The notes under the pieces: model-generated
The model's database searches: none
What the model was told of the DNA's origin: nothing
Seen by the model: only the letters and a program-made list of their open reading frames with translations
From: Hyphomicrobium_A sp963726795
Lineage (GTDB): Bacteria; Pseudomonadota; Alphaproteobacteria; Rhizobiales; Hyphomicrobiaceae
Reading direction: 5' to 3'
Assembly: GCA_963726795.1 (NCBI GenBank)
Contig: CAVSDD010000003.1
Coordinates: 1-64,000 of the forward strand
Length of the DNA: 64,000 bases
Position numbers and translations under genes: made by a program
In this document: positions 17,251 through 26,296 of the stretch, in pieces
Numbering within the stretch: the first letter of the stretch is position 1
Layout of the letters: every line of letters begins with the position of its first letter

Positions 17251-17895
17251 TCAGGCGCGGCGGGGCAGCTTGGGTCCGGTCCGCGGCGAAGGCTCGTCGA
17301 CAAGCGATGCGGTATGACTCTCGCTTCCACCCCGCCTGACCTCGATGATCTCGACCGTGGCCTCCTCGATCGGGCTGAGCAAAGCAAGATCGTGCTCGCT
17401 TTCGGAATCGAATGGGCATGTCACGTCGCCAAGCCGCTCGGTGAGCGAACGCCGTGAATTTGGTTGCGCCGGCGCCGAATTCCCGTCGAGCGATCGGCTG
17501 CGAGTGCCGCTCCGCTCCACGATGGTCACCGCTGCCTCGGCGGTCGGATCATCACCGAATTCTGGCTCCAGGCTCGGCATGGTCTCGAGAGCAGCCAGCA
17601 TGCGCAGCCCGTCCTCGGCCGCCGCTCCGAACTCGTCACTTTCGCAACCCTCGAACGGCTCAGGCAGCCGTGGCGGTCTCTGGGATACTGCAGTGCGCAG
17701 CTTAGGCTTCCGCGGCGATCTGTACCCGTCCCTCACGCTCAGGCCCGCCTTGCGAATGTCGCCATCATCACTGTTGTCGTTCATGCGAGCGATCCACCAC
17801 AGGAATTGGCCGACCAGCTTACGGGAGGCCGCTTTCGGCGAAAACGCGGCAATGCTGTCGTAGACCCGCGCCGGCCACAAGGCTAGTTTCCGCAA
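17251..17895 (-). CDS. Hypothetical acidic, partly disordered protein
   Basis: A possible 214-residue protein with a basic hydrophobic start (MRKLALWPARVYDSIAAFSP) and a long charged, Ser/Pro/Glu-rich remainder ending KLPRRA. No domain is recognised. It lies 122 bases upstream of mcd in the same direction. The opposite strand is also open for 172 codons here (17345-17863), so the coding case rests on the composition and the plausible N-terminus; I regard it as likely but not certain. Confidence 0.45.
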   Translation of the reverse strand: MRKLALWPARVYDSIAAFSPKAASRKLVGQFLWWIARMNDNSDDGDIRKAGLSVRDGYRSPRKPKLRTAVSQRPPRLPEPFEGCESDEFGAAAEDGLRMLAALETMPSLEPEFGDDPTAEAAVTIVERSGTRSRSLDGNSAPAQPNSRRSLTERLGDVTCPFDSESEHDLALLSPIEEATVEIIEVRRGGSESHTASLVDEPSPRTGPKLPRRA

Positions 17896-17903
17896 AAAGT
17901 AGC

Positions 17904-18788
17904 TTGGGGAGGCTCGAGGAATGCAGCGTTACCGCACTGTGCTCGAAGCGCTTTATCGAACTCTATGAGCACAGCGGCTTCACGATGGCGGGCGCCGTTG
18001 CGTTCTCGTTCGTCGTCTCGCTGTTCCCGTTCTGCATCTTTCTTGGCGCGCTCGCCGGAATCTTTGGCGGCCGCGAACTCGCAAGTCAGGCTGTCGATCA
18101 GTTGTTCCAAAACCTGCCGCAAGGTGTGGCTCTCGGCATCGCGCCGCAGGTCGAGGCGATCATGGGCCGTACGCGGATCGACCTCCTGACCGCCAGCGCA
18201 GGTCTGGCGCTGTTCTTCGCCACCAATGCTATCGAGACTTTGCGGGCTACCCTCAATGGCGCCTACCGCGTCATCGAAACGAGGCGTTATCCGTTCTGTC
18301 TCTTGCGCAGCATGCTCTTTGTCTTTGCCAGCGCGGTGTCGATGTTGGCGCTTACGTGGGCGGTCCTCGTCTGGCCCGCTATCGCAGCACGCCTCGATCC
18401 CTCTTTGACGCAATCGGTGCTGCATAACACGTGGCTCTCGGCAGGCCTTCGCTACGCCTTCGCAGCCACAGTCATCGGCGTGCAATTATGCGCGATCCAC
18501 CTTTGGCTTCCCGGTGGGAAACGAAGCGTCGGTGACGTCCTGCCCGGCGTGATGCTGTCGACGGTTCTTTGGCTAACGGTGGCCGGCCTTTACGCCTACT
18601 ACCTAAACTTCAGCGATTACGCGCGTTTTTATGCCGGACTATCGCAGCTCATGGTGGCGCTCATCTTTTTTCAGACCTCCGCCGCCATCGTCATCCTGGG
18701 CGCCGAGCTTAATCGCGGCATCTCGGAATTCAAACGCATGGGCGCCACCGTGATCGCGAACCACGCCAACGGCGCGCGCGCACGGTGA
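17904..18788 (+). CDS. YihY/BrkB family inner membrane protein
   Basis: The body is a complete YihY (BrkB, formerly ribonuclease BN) integral membrane protein with about six membrane segments, including GAVAFSFVVSLFPFCIFLGA, FVFASAVSMLALTWAVLVWP and LIFFQTSAAIVILGAELN. In the body frame the only upstream start is a TTG at 17904. A better ATG at 17921, with GAGGA upstream, encodes MQRYRTVLEA in another frame; skipping one base near 17951-17955 joins it to FIELYEHSGFTMAG, a typical family N-terminus. The gene may therefore carry a single frameshift. Members export or transport unknown substrates, or act in envelope biogenesis. It is located between mcd and ccr. Confidence 0.8.
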   Translation: MGRLEECSVTALCSKRFIELYEHSGFTMAGAVAFSFVVSLFPFCIFLGALAGIFGGRELASQAVDQLFQNLPQGVALGIAPQVEAIMGRTRIDLLTASAGLALFFATNAIETLRATLNGAYRVIETRRYPFCLLRSMLFVFASAVSMLALTWAVLVWPAIAARLDPSLTQSVLHNTWLSAGLRYAFAATVIGVQLCAIHLWLPGGKRSVGDVLPGVMLSTVLWLTVAGLYAYYLNFSDYARFYAGLSQLMVALIFFQTSAAIVILGAELNRGISEFKRMGATVIANHANGARAR

Positions 18789-18823
18789 ACCCAGCCCCAT
18801 AGCACCGGCAAACCATGTATCGC

Positions 18824-20137
18824 TTACTTCTTGTGGCGCTGAGCACTCGCCTCGAGCACGTCCTCGACGGTGCGCAGGCCCGTCGTTGGTGCGGACACGA
18901 GCACCGCCATGTTGCCCGGCTTGTGCTCGTTACGGTACATGCGCATGTGCGCCTTCGGGATCTGCTCCCAGGGAAACACCTCCGACATGCACGGATCGAT
19001 GCGCCGCTCCACGACGAGCTTGTTGGCCTGTGCCGCCTGCAGCAGGTTGGCGAAGTGCGAGCCTTGCACACGCTTCTGGTGCATCCAGAGATAGCGAGCG
19101 TCCATAGTCAAGTTGTAGCCGGTCGTGCCGGCGCAGATGACGACCATGCCACCGCGCTTCACCACGAACACCGAGACCGGAAACGTCGATTGGCCAGGAT
19201 GCTCGAATACGCAGTCGACGTTGTTGCCCTTGCCTGTCGTCTCCCAGATCGCCGAGCCGAACTTGCGCGCGGCCTTGAACCAAGCGTCGTACTCAGGCGT
19301 GCCGACTTTAGGCATCTCGCCCCAACACTCAAAGTTCTTGCGATTGATAACCCCGCGCGCACCGAGCTGCATCACGAAGGAGCGCTTGTCCTCCTCCGAC
19401 ACAATGCCGATCGCGTTGGCGCCGGATGTTGCGCACAGCTGCACCGCCATCGAGCCCAGGCCGCCCGACGCGCCCCAAACGAGCACGTTGTGACCTGGAC
19501 GGAGAACGTGGGGCCGATGGCCGAACAGCATGCGATACGCGGTGGCAAGCACCAGCGTGTAGCAGGCGCTTTCCTCCCAGGTCAGGTGCTTCGGCCGCTC
19601 GAGCAGCTGGCGATCCTGCACACGACAGAACTGCGCAAACGATCCATCGGGCGTCTCGTAGCCCCAGATCCGCTGGCTCGGCGAGAACATCGGATCGCCG
19701 CCATTGCACTCCTCGTCGTCGCCGTCGTCCTGGTTGCAGTGGATGACGACCTCATCGCCGACCTTCCAGCGCTTCACTTTGGACCCAACGGCCCAGACGA
19801 CGCCCGAAGCGTCCGACCCGGCCACGTGATAGGGGTTCTTGTGTCCGTCGAGGGTCGAGATCGGCTTTCCGAGGGATGCCCAAACGCCGTTGTAGTTAAC
19901 ACCGGCCGCCATGACGAGAACGAGCACGTCGTGACTATCGAGGGGCCAAGTGGGAAGCACCTCGATCTGCATGGCCGTGTCAGGCTCGCCGTGGCGCTCC
20001 TTCCGGATGGCCCAGGCGTACATGTTCTTGGGCACGTGCCCGAGCGGCGGAATCTCACCAATCTCGTAGAGATCCTTCTTTTCCGCAACGACCGACAGCT
20101 CAGATTCGGCTCTCGATGCGGCGCCTTGGCTCGACAT
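18824..20137 (-). CDS. ccr: Crotonyl-CoA carboxylase/reductase
   Basis: Ccr carries out the NADPH-dependent reductive carboxylation of crotonyl-CoA to (2S)-ethylmalonyl-CoA, the key step of the ethylmalonyl-CoA pathway. The 437-residue product is close to the usual length for this MDR-superfamily enzyme. It shows VMAAGVNYNGVWAS, the nucleotide fold motif LVWGASGGLGSMAVQL, the segment NVDCVFEHPGQSTFPV and an end region TTGLRTVEDVLEAS. These features separate Ccr from ordinary quinone or alcohol dehydrogenases. The ATG is at 20137. It is transcribed divergently from the small membrane gene and ecm, so the 240-base gap upstream probably holds its promoter. Confidence 0.95.
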   Translation of the reverse strand: MSSQGAASRAESELSVVAEKKDLYEIGEIPPLGHVPKNMYAWAIRKERHGEPDTAMQIEVLPTWPLDSHDVLVLVMAAGVNYNGVWASLGKPISTLDGHKNPYHVAGSDASGVVWAVGSKVKRWKVGDEVVIHCNQDDGDDEECNGGDPMFSPSQRIWGYETPDGSFAQFCRVQDRQLLERPKHLTWEESACYTLVLATAYRMLFGHRPHVLRPGHNVLVWGASGGLGSMAVQLCATSGANAIGIVSEEDKRSFVMQLGARGVINRKNFECWGEMPKVGTPEYDAWFKAARKFGSAIWETTGKGNNVDCVFEHPGQSTFPVSVFVVKRGGMVVICAGTTGYNLTMDARYLWMHQKRVQGSHFANLLQAAQANKLVVERRIDPCMSEVFPWEQIPKAHMRMYRNEHKPGNMAVLVSAPTTGLRTVEDVLEASAQRHKK

Positions 20138-20377
20138 TCTTGGCTCCCGATGCTGCGGGCCGGACCTTGCGGCACGCCCATTTTTTGCACTGCGGCGACG
20201 TGACTGCGCCTTTGTGCAGCCGTTTCAAGCACGATTTCGCGCTGCAATGAAGAGGGTGCGGTGCCGCTACCCTCTCCCCTAAACCATACTTTAATGCCGA
20301 TTAGGCCAAAATTGCTCGTGCTGAGCCCCTCCAGGGGCCATCGGCACCGTAGCCTTGGGTCCAGCGAAAGCGGCGGG

Positions 20378-20713
20378 ATGCTCGATTTCCTGAACAAGAC
20401 GTTTGAGGTTGATACCTACACGATAGTGGTCGTGGCACTCCTGGCCGGCTGGTCGGGCGTGCTCACAATGCACGCCCTGTCCAAGGCCGTTATGGCTCTG
20501 GTTTTCGTCCCGGGATTCGTATTCGGCGCCCTCGTCGCCAATTACCTGTTCGAAGAATATGGGTTCTATCCCACCCCCGACAAGTCCACGAACATCGTCG
20601 TGGCCTGCACCCTCGGCATAATCGCGGCTCTCCTCGTTCTCCTGCTGGTGACGAGAATTGCCACGACCGTCACGGGGCTGCGCGTCGAACGCCACCAGTT
20701 CAGGCGCGCCTGA
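20378..20713 (+). CDS. Small membrane protein between ccr and ecm
   Basis: From the ATG at 20378 the product is 111 residues with three hydrophobic segments: TYTIVVVALLAGWSGVL, AVMALVFVPGFVFGALVAN and IVVACTLGIIAALLVLLLV. It ends RVERHQFRRA. A 39-codon upstream extension to 20261 looks non-native. It sits 126 bases ahead of ecm in the same direction. I recognise no family; the location beside ethylmalonyl-CoA pathway genes may be chance. Confidence 0.6.
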   Translation: MLDFLNKTFEVDTYTIVVVALLAGWSGVLTMHALSKAVMALVFVPGFVFGALVANYLFEEYGFYPTPDKSTNIVVACTLGIIAALLVLLLVTRIATTVTGLRVERHQFRRA

Positions 20714-20839
20714 ACCCGTCTGGCGACGTGCCCATCCTGCGACCGCGCGCTGGCGCATTGCGTCAAAGTTCATTTTGCATTGCAATCACGGCCGGGTACT
20801 TTAAGCGCCAGCAGGCCTTAAAGCCCAGCCGAGGACCAA

Positions 20840-22840
20840 ATGCGCGACGACTCCACCGCACCTGCCGCTGCGAAAGCCATTCCCGACAAGCCGTGGATTT
20901 TTCGCACCTACGCCGGGCATTCGACGGCGGCCAAGTCGAACGAGCTTTACCGGCGTAACCTCTCCAAGGGCCAGACGGGGCTGTCCATCGCCTTCGATCT
21001 GCCGACCCAGACCGGCTACGATTCCGATCACGAGCTGGCCAAGGGCGAGGTTGGCAAGGTCGGCGTCCCCGTTTCGCATATCGGCGACATGCGGGCCCTC
21101 CTGGCCGGGATCCCGCTCGACCAGATGAACACCTCGATGACGATCAACGCCACCGCGGCGTGGTTGTTGGCGCTGTACGTCGCGGTGGCCGACGAACAGG
21201 GTGCACCGCGCGCAAAGCTCACCGGCACCATCCAGAACGACATCATAAAAGAGTATCTGTCGCGAGGAACTTACGTGTTCCCGCCAGAGCCGTCGCTGCG
21301 GCTGATCAAGGACACGATCGTTTTTTCTACGCGCGAGCTCGTGAAGTGGAACCCGACCAACGTCTGCTCCTATCATTTGCAGGAAGCCGGCGCGACGCCG
21401 GTGCAGGAGCTCGCCTACGCGCTGGCGACGGCGCAGGCCGTGCTCGACCGCGTGAAGGCCTCGGGCGAGGTGAAGCCGGAGGATTTCGGCAACGTGGTGG
21501 GGCGCGTGTCGTTCTTCGTCAATGCCGGGCTGCGCTTCTTGACGGAAATCTGCAAGATGCGTGCTTTCGTCGAGCTGTGGGACGACATCACAGCCGAGCG
21601 CTACGGCGTGACCGACGCCAAGCACCGCATGTTCCGCTACGGCGTGCAGGTGAACTCGCTCGGCCTGACCGAGCCGCAGCCAGAAAATAACGTCTACCGC
21701 ATCCTGATAGAGATGTTGGCGGTGACGCTTTCGAAGAAGGCGCGCGCCCGCGCCGTGCAGCTGCCGGCCTGGAACGAGGCGCTCGGCCTCCCGCGTCCCT
21801 GGGACCAGCAGTGGTCGCTGCGCATGCAACAGATCTTGGCCTACGAGACCGACCTCTTGGAGTACGGGGACATCTTCGATGGCTCGGCGGTGATGGAAAA
21901 AAAGGTCGCCGAGCTGAAGGCCGAAGCTAGGGCCGAATTGGCGAGCATTGACGCCATGGGCGGCGCGGTCGAGGCCATCGACTACATGAAGCGGCGCCTG
22001 GTGGAGAGCAACACCAAGCGGTTGCGCGGCATCGAGGCCGGCGACCAGATCGTCGTCGGCGTCAACAAATGGACCGAGACGGAGACCTCGCCGCTTACGG
22101 CAGGCGAAGGCGCGATCATGGTGGTCGATCCCGCACTCGAGGCGGAGCAGGTCGAGCGGCTCAAGGCCTGGCGCGCAGCGCGCGATGCCAATGCCGTCAA
22201 CAAGGCACTCAAGGATCTGGAAGACGCGGCCAAGGACGGGCGCAACATCATGGAGCCGTCGATCGCCTGCGCCAAGGTCGGCATCACGACGGGTGAATGG
22301 GCGGCAACGCTGCGCCGCGTGTTCGGTGAGTATCGTGCGCCGACCGGTGTGGGACAGGCGGCATCGGCGAGCAGCACGCAAGGTCTCGACGACATCCGTG
22401 CAACCGTCGACGGCGTTTCCGCCAAACTCGGACGCCGCATCAAGTTCCTGGTCGGCAAGCCCGGTCTCGATGGCCACTCAAACGGCGCCGAGCAAATTGC
22501 CGTATGCGCCCGCGATGTCGGCATGGAGGTCGTTTACGAGGGCATCCGGCTGACGCCCGCCCAGATCGTACGCGCGGCCGTCGAAGAAAGCGCGCATGTC
22601 GTCGGGTTGTCGATCCTTTCGGGCAGCCACATTCCGCTGGTGGCCGAGATCATGGACCGCATGCGCAAGGAGGGGCTGGGCGACGTGCCGGTCGTAGTCG
22701 GGGGTATCATCCCGCCTGAGGACGAGGTCAAGCTCAAGTCATTCGGGGTAGCCGCCGTCTATACACCCAAGGACTTCCAGTTCAACGCCATCATGGCTGA
22801 TATCGTGCGGCTGGTGGCCGGTCAGGCTATGGCGGCGTAA
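20840..22840 (+). CDS. ecm: Ethylmalonyl-CoA mutase
   Basis: Ecm rearranges (2R)-ethylmalonyl-CoA to (2S)-methylsuccinyl-CoA with adenosylcobalamin. The 666-residue product has a TIM-barrel substrate domain (GQTGLSIAFDLPTQTGYD, PEPSLRLIKDTIVFSTRE, WNPTNVCSYHLQEAGA, LGLTEPQPENNVYRIL) and the C-terminal B12-binding domain with the DxHxxG motif in GLDGHSNGAEQIAV and VVVGGIIPPED. Length and lack of a second subunit favour Ecm over the longer methylmalonyl-CoA mutase. The company of ccr and mcd strengthens this. The ATG at 20840 follows CGAGGA. No cobalamin riboswitch is evident upstream. Confidence 0.93.
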   Translation: MRDDSTAPAAAKAIPDKPWIFRTYAGHSTAAKSNELYRRNLSKGQTGLSIAFDLPTQTGYDSDHELAKGEVGKVGVPVSHIGDMRALLAGIPLDQMNTSMTINATAAWLLALYVAVADEQGAPRAKLTGTIQNDIIKEYLSRGTYVFPPEPSLRLIKDTIVFSTRELVKWNPTNVCSYHLQEAGATPVQELAYALATAQAVLDRVKASGEVKPEDFGNVVGRVSFFVNAGLRFLTEICKMRAFVELWDDITAERYGVTDAKHRMFRYGVQVNSLGLTEPQPENNVYRILIEMLAVTLSKKARARAVQLPAWNEALGLPRPWDQQWSLRMQQILAYETDLLEYGDIFDGSAVMEKKVAELKAEARAELASIDAMGGAVEAIDYMKRRLVESNTKRLRGIEAGDQIVVGVNKWTETETSPLTAGEGAIMVVDPALEAEQVERLKAWRAARDANAVNKALKDLEDAAKDGRNIMEPSIACAKVGITTGEWAATLRRVFGEYRAPTGVGQAASASSTQGLDDIRATVDGVSAKLGRRIKFLVGKPGLDGHSNGAEQIAVCARDVGMEVVYEGIRLTPAQIVRAAVEESAHVVGLSILSGSHIPLVAEIMDRMRKEGLGDVPVVVGGIIPPEDEVKLKSFGVAAVYTPKDFQFNAIMADIVRLVAGQAMAA

Positions 22841-22899
22841 TTGGTAGCGGCGCAGTTTTGTGCCGGTTGCCCAATCAAAAGCTGCGCGACGAGGGGATC

Positions 22900-23250
22900 A
22901 TGCGTGAGGAGACGAGGCGTAAACTTGAGCGCGCACTCTGGCTCGACCGGGCCAAGAAAGCCGGCATCGCCGCGCTAATTCTGGCGGTCATCGCCGCCTT
23001 CTTTCTCTACGAGGATTATGACTCGCACGTAGACAAGCTTCGTGTTCCCGCGACCGTCGTCTCGATCGGACCGCTCAACACCACCAATACTCAGGCGATC
23101 GAGAAGGGGCTGTCCGTCGTCGTGGAACTCGCCAATGGGCGGCATGAGACGGTGATGGTCCTGAAGACGACCGACCCCCACGTCGGCGACCATGTTCAGG
23201 TCACGGAGCACCGGCACCGCACCGGGCGCATCAACTACACCTGGAAATAG
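22900..23250 (+). CDS. Hypothetical membrane-anchored protein
   Basis: The 116-residue product starts MREETRRKLERALWLDRAKK, has one membrane segment (IAALILAVIAAFFLYED), and a soluble beta-rich domain (VDKLRVPATVVSIGPL, GHDHVQVTEHRHRTG-like end with GRINYTWK). ATG 22900 follows GAGGGGATC. It is 60 bases after ecm in the same direction and might be read from the same transcript. No family is recognised. Confidence 0.55.
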   Translation: MREETRRKLERALWLDRAKKAGIAALILAVIAAFFLYEDYDSHVDKLRVPATVVSIGPLNTTNTQAIEKGLSVVVELANGRHETVMVLKTTDPHVGDHVQVTEHRHRTGRINYTWK

Positions 23251-23258
23251 CGACCGCC

Positions 23259-24308
23259 TCAGTCGGCATCTTCGTTTTCGCCGACGATCTCGACGTCCTC
23301 GCCCAACGTTTCTCGCACGTAGAGGCGGCGAACCGCTGTATCGATGACAATCGCAAGCGGGTACCCAAGCAACAAACCCAACGGCCCAAACAGCACTCCG
23401 ATCGCCACCACCGCCACGAGACCCACGGCAGGCGGGAGGGCGACAGCGCGACCCGCGACCAGCGGCATGATGATATTGCTTTCGACCTGCTGCACCACCA
23501 CGAACACGGCAAGTGTCCATGCCACCGTCGACCAGTCCTGGGTCGAGGCGAGCAGTAACGCCGGTACGGCACCGATTACAGGACCTATGATCGGTACGAA
23601 CTCGGTGACGCCGGCGATAAGCCCGAGCGCCAGAGCAGACGGCACTTCTACGATCGCAAGACCGATCGCGATCAGCGCTCCCACCATGATCATTGCCAGG
23701 AGCTGACCGCCGAGCCAGCGGCGCAACGCTTCGCCGGCGTCATCAAGCGTGGCTCGGATTTGAGGCTGGCGTTGCTTCGGAAATAGCATCACGAAACCGT
23801 TGCGATAGACCTCAGGGTTTATCGCGATGTAGATCCCCGCAACGACGACGACGATCAGGGACGCGGCGGCGCCGAAAATGGTTGTGCCCCACGAGAACGC
23901 ATTGATGATGAGGTCGCCGAAGGAAGAGCCCTTCACCAGGTCCGTGACCGCGGGCACCGTCTTGGTCAGCTTCTCCGTGGCCTGCGGCAGATTGGCAGCG
24001 AGCATGGTGAGCTGCGTACTAATGCGCGAGCCGAACAGGTATCCGGTCAAACCCAATACCGCCGCGACACCAAGCCCCGAGGCGAGCAGCGACAGGCGTT
24101 CGCTCATCGGCGTTGCGGCGTAGATAGGCCGGGCGATCGCCCGCAATATCACGGCAACAAGGATCGATCCGAAAACCAGCAGCAAAATATCGGAGAGCTT
24201 GTAGACCGCGAAAGCCAAAGCGACGATGCCGACAAAAATCAACGTCAGTCGAACGAACTCCGCCTCGGAAATCGTAGCGGTGGAGCGAGAGGGAGGATTT
24301 TTTGCCAT
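23259..24308 (-). CDS. AI-2E family transporter (PerM/TqsA-like permease)
   Basis: A 349-residue polytopic inner-membrane protein of the AI-2E transporter family, with about eight membrane segments and the signature pair GVTEFVPIIGPVIGAVPALL and YPLAIVIDTAVRRLYVRE. Family members export various small molecules or act as Na+/H+ antiporters; TqsA exports autoinducer-2, and this gene cannot be assigned a substrate. The preferred start is the ATG at 24308 (MAKNPPSRST). A longer frame reaching 24584 would overlap the tRNA gene and is rejected. It converges with the gene ending at 23250. Confidence 0.85.
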   Translation of the reverse strand: MAKNPPSRSTATISEAEFVRLTLIFVGIVALAFAVYKLSDILLLVFGSILVAVILRAIARPIYAATPMSERLSLLASGLGVAAVLGLTGYLFGSRISTQLTMLAANLPQATEKLTKTVPAVTDLVKGSSFGDLIINAFSWGTTIFGAAASLIVVVVAGIYIAINPEVYRNGFVMLFPKQRQPQIRATLDDAGEALRRWLGGQLLAMIMVGALIAIGLAIVEVPSALALGLIAGVTEFVPIIGPVIGAVPALLLASTQDWSTVAWTLAVFVVVQQVESNIIMPLVAGRAVALPPAVGLVAVVAIGVLFGPLGLLLGYPLAIVIDTAVRRLYVRETLGEDVEIVGENEDAD

Positions 24309-24457
24309 TGGATGCGAGAGAGTATGGATCAGTGGCGGTTTGGCAACCGCTTGTTTGAGCGATCCTGTGATGTAGCTGCCGCTCTGACCTCGGGCGAATG
24401 CGCCATGCGCGTTGACGGGCACCCGGCCGCAAGTATTATGCGCCCTCTTTCGCTCAA

Positions 24458-24544
24458 GCCCCAGTGGCGGAACCGGTAGACGCGCCAGACTCAAAATCTG
24501 GTGTTCGCAAGGACGTGCCCGTTCGAGTCGGGCCTGGGGCACCA
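24458..24544 (+). tRNA. tRNA-Leu (anticodon CAA)
   Basis: The 87-nt sequence folds as a class II tRNA. The acceptor GCCCCAG pairs with CTGGGGC, followed by discriminator A and encoded CCA. The anticodon stem CCAGA/TCTGG encloses the loop CTCAAAA with anticodon CAA, and the long variable arm and T-loop TTCGAGT are in place. It reads UUG codons. Confidence 0.95.
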
Positions 24545-24602
24545 GCGCAAAGACGCCGACCGGCAGGCGTCCGGCAATCGCCACGCAAGAGGCGCAGGGC
24601 CG

Positions 24603-25424
24603 CTACTCCTGCCCGATGTGCTTGATTGTCGGCACTGTCGTATCGTCGGCAGGCTTCAGTGACACGGTGGTAGCGGGCGTCGTTTTCGTCTTGGGATCTA
24701 CGACGATCTCCGCCGACTTGATGCAGACGGCAATTCGCTGCGCAAACTTCTGCTTGATCTCGAACGTGCCGTCCTTGTCGTGGAACGTGACGTTCGCGGC
24801 GCCGCTGGCGAGCTTCTCGACCTCGGCCTTGCCGCCAAGCTTGGCAAGATCCTTCTGCTTCAACTCATAGCTGATCGAGCCCGCCTTCACGGTCTCGCGT
24901 ACCAGGAAGTACTTGTTGCCAGGCTTCGGCTCGACGTTGGTTTTGAACCATTCGACGATGTGATCGGCAAGCGTGTCGTCGATGACCTCGCCCTGCATGT
25001 CCTCGACCGTGATGTCGACCGCCATCTCCTTGTTGAAGTCGGCGGAGCTGGTCGCAGTCAAACCCGGCAGGACTTTCTGCAGCAGGGCGAATGACAACCC
25101 CGCGTTGGATGACTGCTTATCGCTCAGGACGTAGTTGGAAATCGGCACGTCCTTGCGAAAGCCAATCGACATGACCTTCGGATCGTTGCTGAAATCCTTG
25201 ACCCGATAATAGGTCCCGCTCTTGTCGAGGCGGTAAATCGAGCCGGCGGGGTCGAAGCCGTTGGGGACGAGCGGGCACTGATAGCCCTTAGGCAATCCAG
25301 GGACAAAAGCGGGCGCATCGGGCGGCGTTATCGAGCCGGTGACGAGGGAATCGAACGAATCTGCACACCCAGGAAGCGCGAGCAGCGCGACACTTAGGCT
25401 GGCGAAGGCTGGCCAATTTCGCAT
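24603..25424 (-). CDS. Putative lipoprotein of unknown function
   Basis: The 273-residue product begins MRNWPAFASLSVALLALPGC, a lipoprotein signal with the lipobox LPGC, so it is likely anchored in the envelope. The mature part is alpha/beta with LDKSGTYYRVKDFSND, FNKEMAVDITVEDMQGEV and FEIKQKFAQRIAVCIKSA. No enzyme motif is visible. The start ATG at 25424 gives the best signal peptide; an upstream frame to 25478 adds 18 residues without gain. It lies beside an amidase gene transcribed in the same direction, which suggests an envelope context only. Confidence 0.65.
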   Translation of the reverse strand: MRNWPAFASLSVALLALPGCADSFDSLVTGSITPPDAPAFVPGLPKGYQCPLVPNGFDPAGSIYRLDKSGTYYRVKDFSNDPKVMSIGFRKDVPISNYVLSDKQSSNAGLSFALLQKVLPGLTATSSADFNKEMAVDITVEDMQGEVIDDTLADHIVEWFKTNVEPKPGNKYFLVRETVKAGSISYELKQKDLAKLGGKAEVEKLASGAANVTFHDKDGTFEIKQKFAQRIAVCIKSAEIVVDPKTKTTPATTVSLKPADDTTVPTIKHIGQE

Positions 25425-25525
25425 GGCCCAAGTAGCGCCGCGATTCGTGGCCCCGGCGCAATGCATTGCGCACGGCAATCCCCAACACCATGCGTTGCGT
25501 ATGAAATCCAGGAGATGGGAAAGCT

Positions 25526-26296
25526 TCAGCTGGTGACCGAGACGGGAAGTGCTTCAACCAGGCGAGAGAGCGTGTCGAGCGTGCCTTGATCTAGACGACC
25601 GTCGGCACTGCGAGGACGAAAATGCTGCTGAAACGCGCGCAGCACTACCTTGGTGCGCTCATCGAGGCGGCCGTGCGTTTCGACATCGTAGCCGTAACGG
25701 CGCAGCAGCTTCTGCGCTTGGGACACTTGTTCGCTCTTGTCCCCGACTTCGAAAATCTCCCCGCCGTCTGAGATGGCGGCGGGCGTGACCCAATGTCCTA
25801 CACCCTGCTTTGCGAGCCACGCCCAATCGAACTTCTCTCCCGGATCGATCTTGCGACCTGGAGCCACATCCGAGTGCGCGAGGATCCCTTCAGGAGCAAT
25901 GCCGCGCCGATTGGCGATGTCACGGCACAGCGCGGCTATGCCCTCCATCTGCGCCCTGGGAAAGTCGGGGTATCCATGTTCGTGGCCGGGGTTCTGGATC
26001 TCGATGCCGATCGAGGCCGAATTGATGTCACTTTCGCCGGCCCAGTGCGAGGCGCCGGCGTGCCAGGCGCGCAAGGCTTCGGGCACCATTTGCGTGATCA
26101 CGCCATTCTCGTCGATGACGTAGTGGCACGACACCTTGCTGTCGGGATGCGCGAGCCAGTGCACGGCTTTGGCTGCGGACGCCATGCCAGTGTAGTGCAG
26201 AACGATGAGGCTCGTGCGGCAGCCCTTGCGGCGCGGCCCGACATTGGCCGAAGCATGCATCGCCGAGACGAGATCGCTATCCGGCTTCTCGATCAT
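25526..26296 (-). CDS. N-acetylmuramoyl-L-alanine amidase, AmiD/AmpD type
   Basis: The 256-residue enzyme cleaves the amide bond between N-acetylmuramic acid and L-Ala in peptidoglycan fragments. Amidase_2 (about residues 25-165) shows zinc ligands in LIVLHYTGM, WHAGASHW and AHSDVAPGRKIDPGEKF, and IGIEIQNPGHEHGYP. A PG_binding_1-like helical region follows (SEQVSQAQKLLRRYGYD, VLRAFQQHFRP). There is no signal peptide, so it may act in the cytoplasm on recycled fragments, as AmpD does. ATG is at 26296; it overlaps the TerB/J-domain gene's stop by four bases (ATGA), so the two are translationally coupled. Confidence 0.9.
   Translation of the reverse strand: MIEKPDSDLVSAMHASANVGPRRKGCRTSLIVLHYTGMASAAKAVHWLAHPDSKVSCHYVIDENGVITQMVPEALRAWHAGASHWAGESDINSASIGIEIQNPGHEHGYPDFPRAQMEGIAALCRDIANRRGIAPEGILAHSDVAPGRKIDPGEKFDWAWLAKQGVGHWVTPAAISDGGEIFEVGDKSEQVSQAQKLLRRYGYDVETHGRLDERTKVVLRAFQQHFRPRSADGRLDQGTLDTLSRLVEALPVSVTS

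Noticed and set aside
17345..17863. Open frame opposite the hypothetical protein at 17251-17895
   Set aside because: Long open frame on the + strand lacks a natural N-terminus, and its composition is that of a mirror frame in GC-rich DNA.
20138..20839. Cobalamin riboswitch ahead of the B12-dependent mutase
   Set aside because: I could not find a B12-box-like core or the matching stem set; a covariance search would be decisive.
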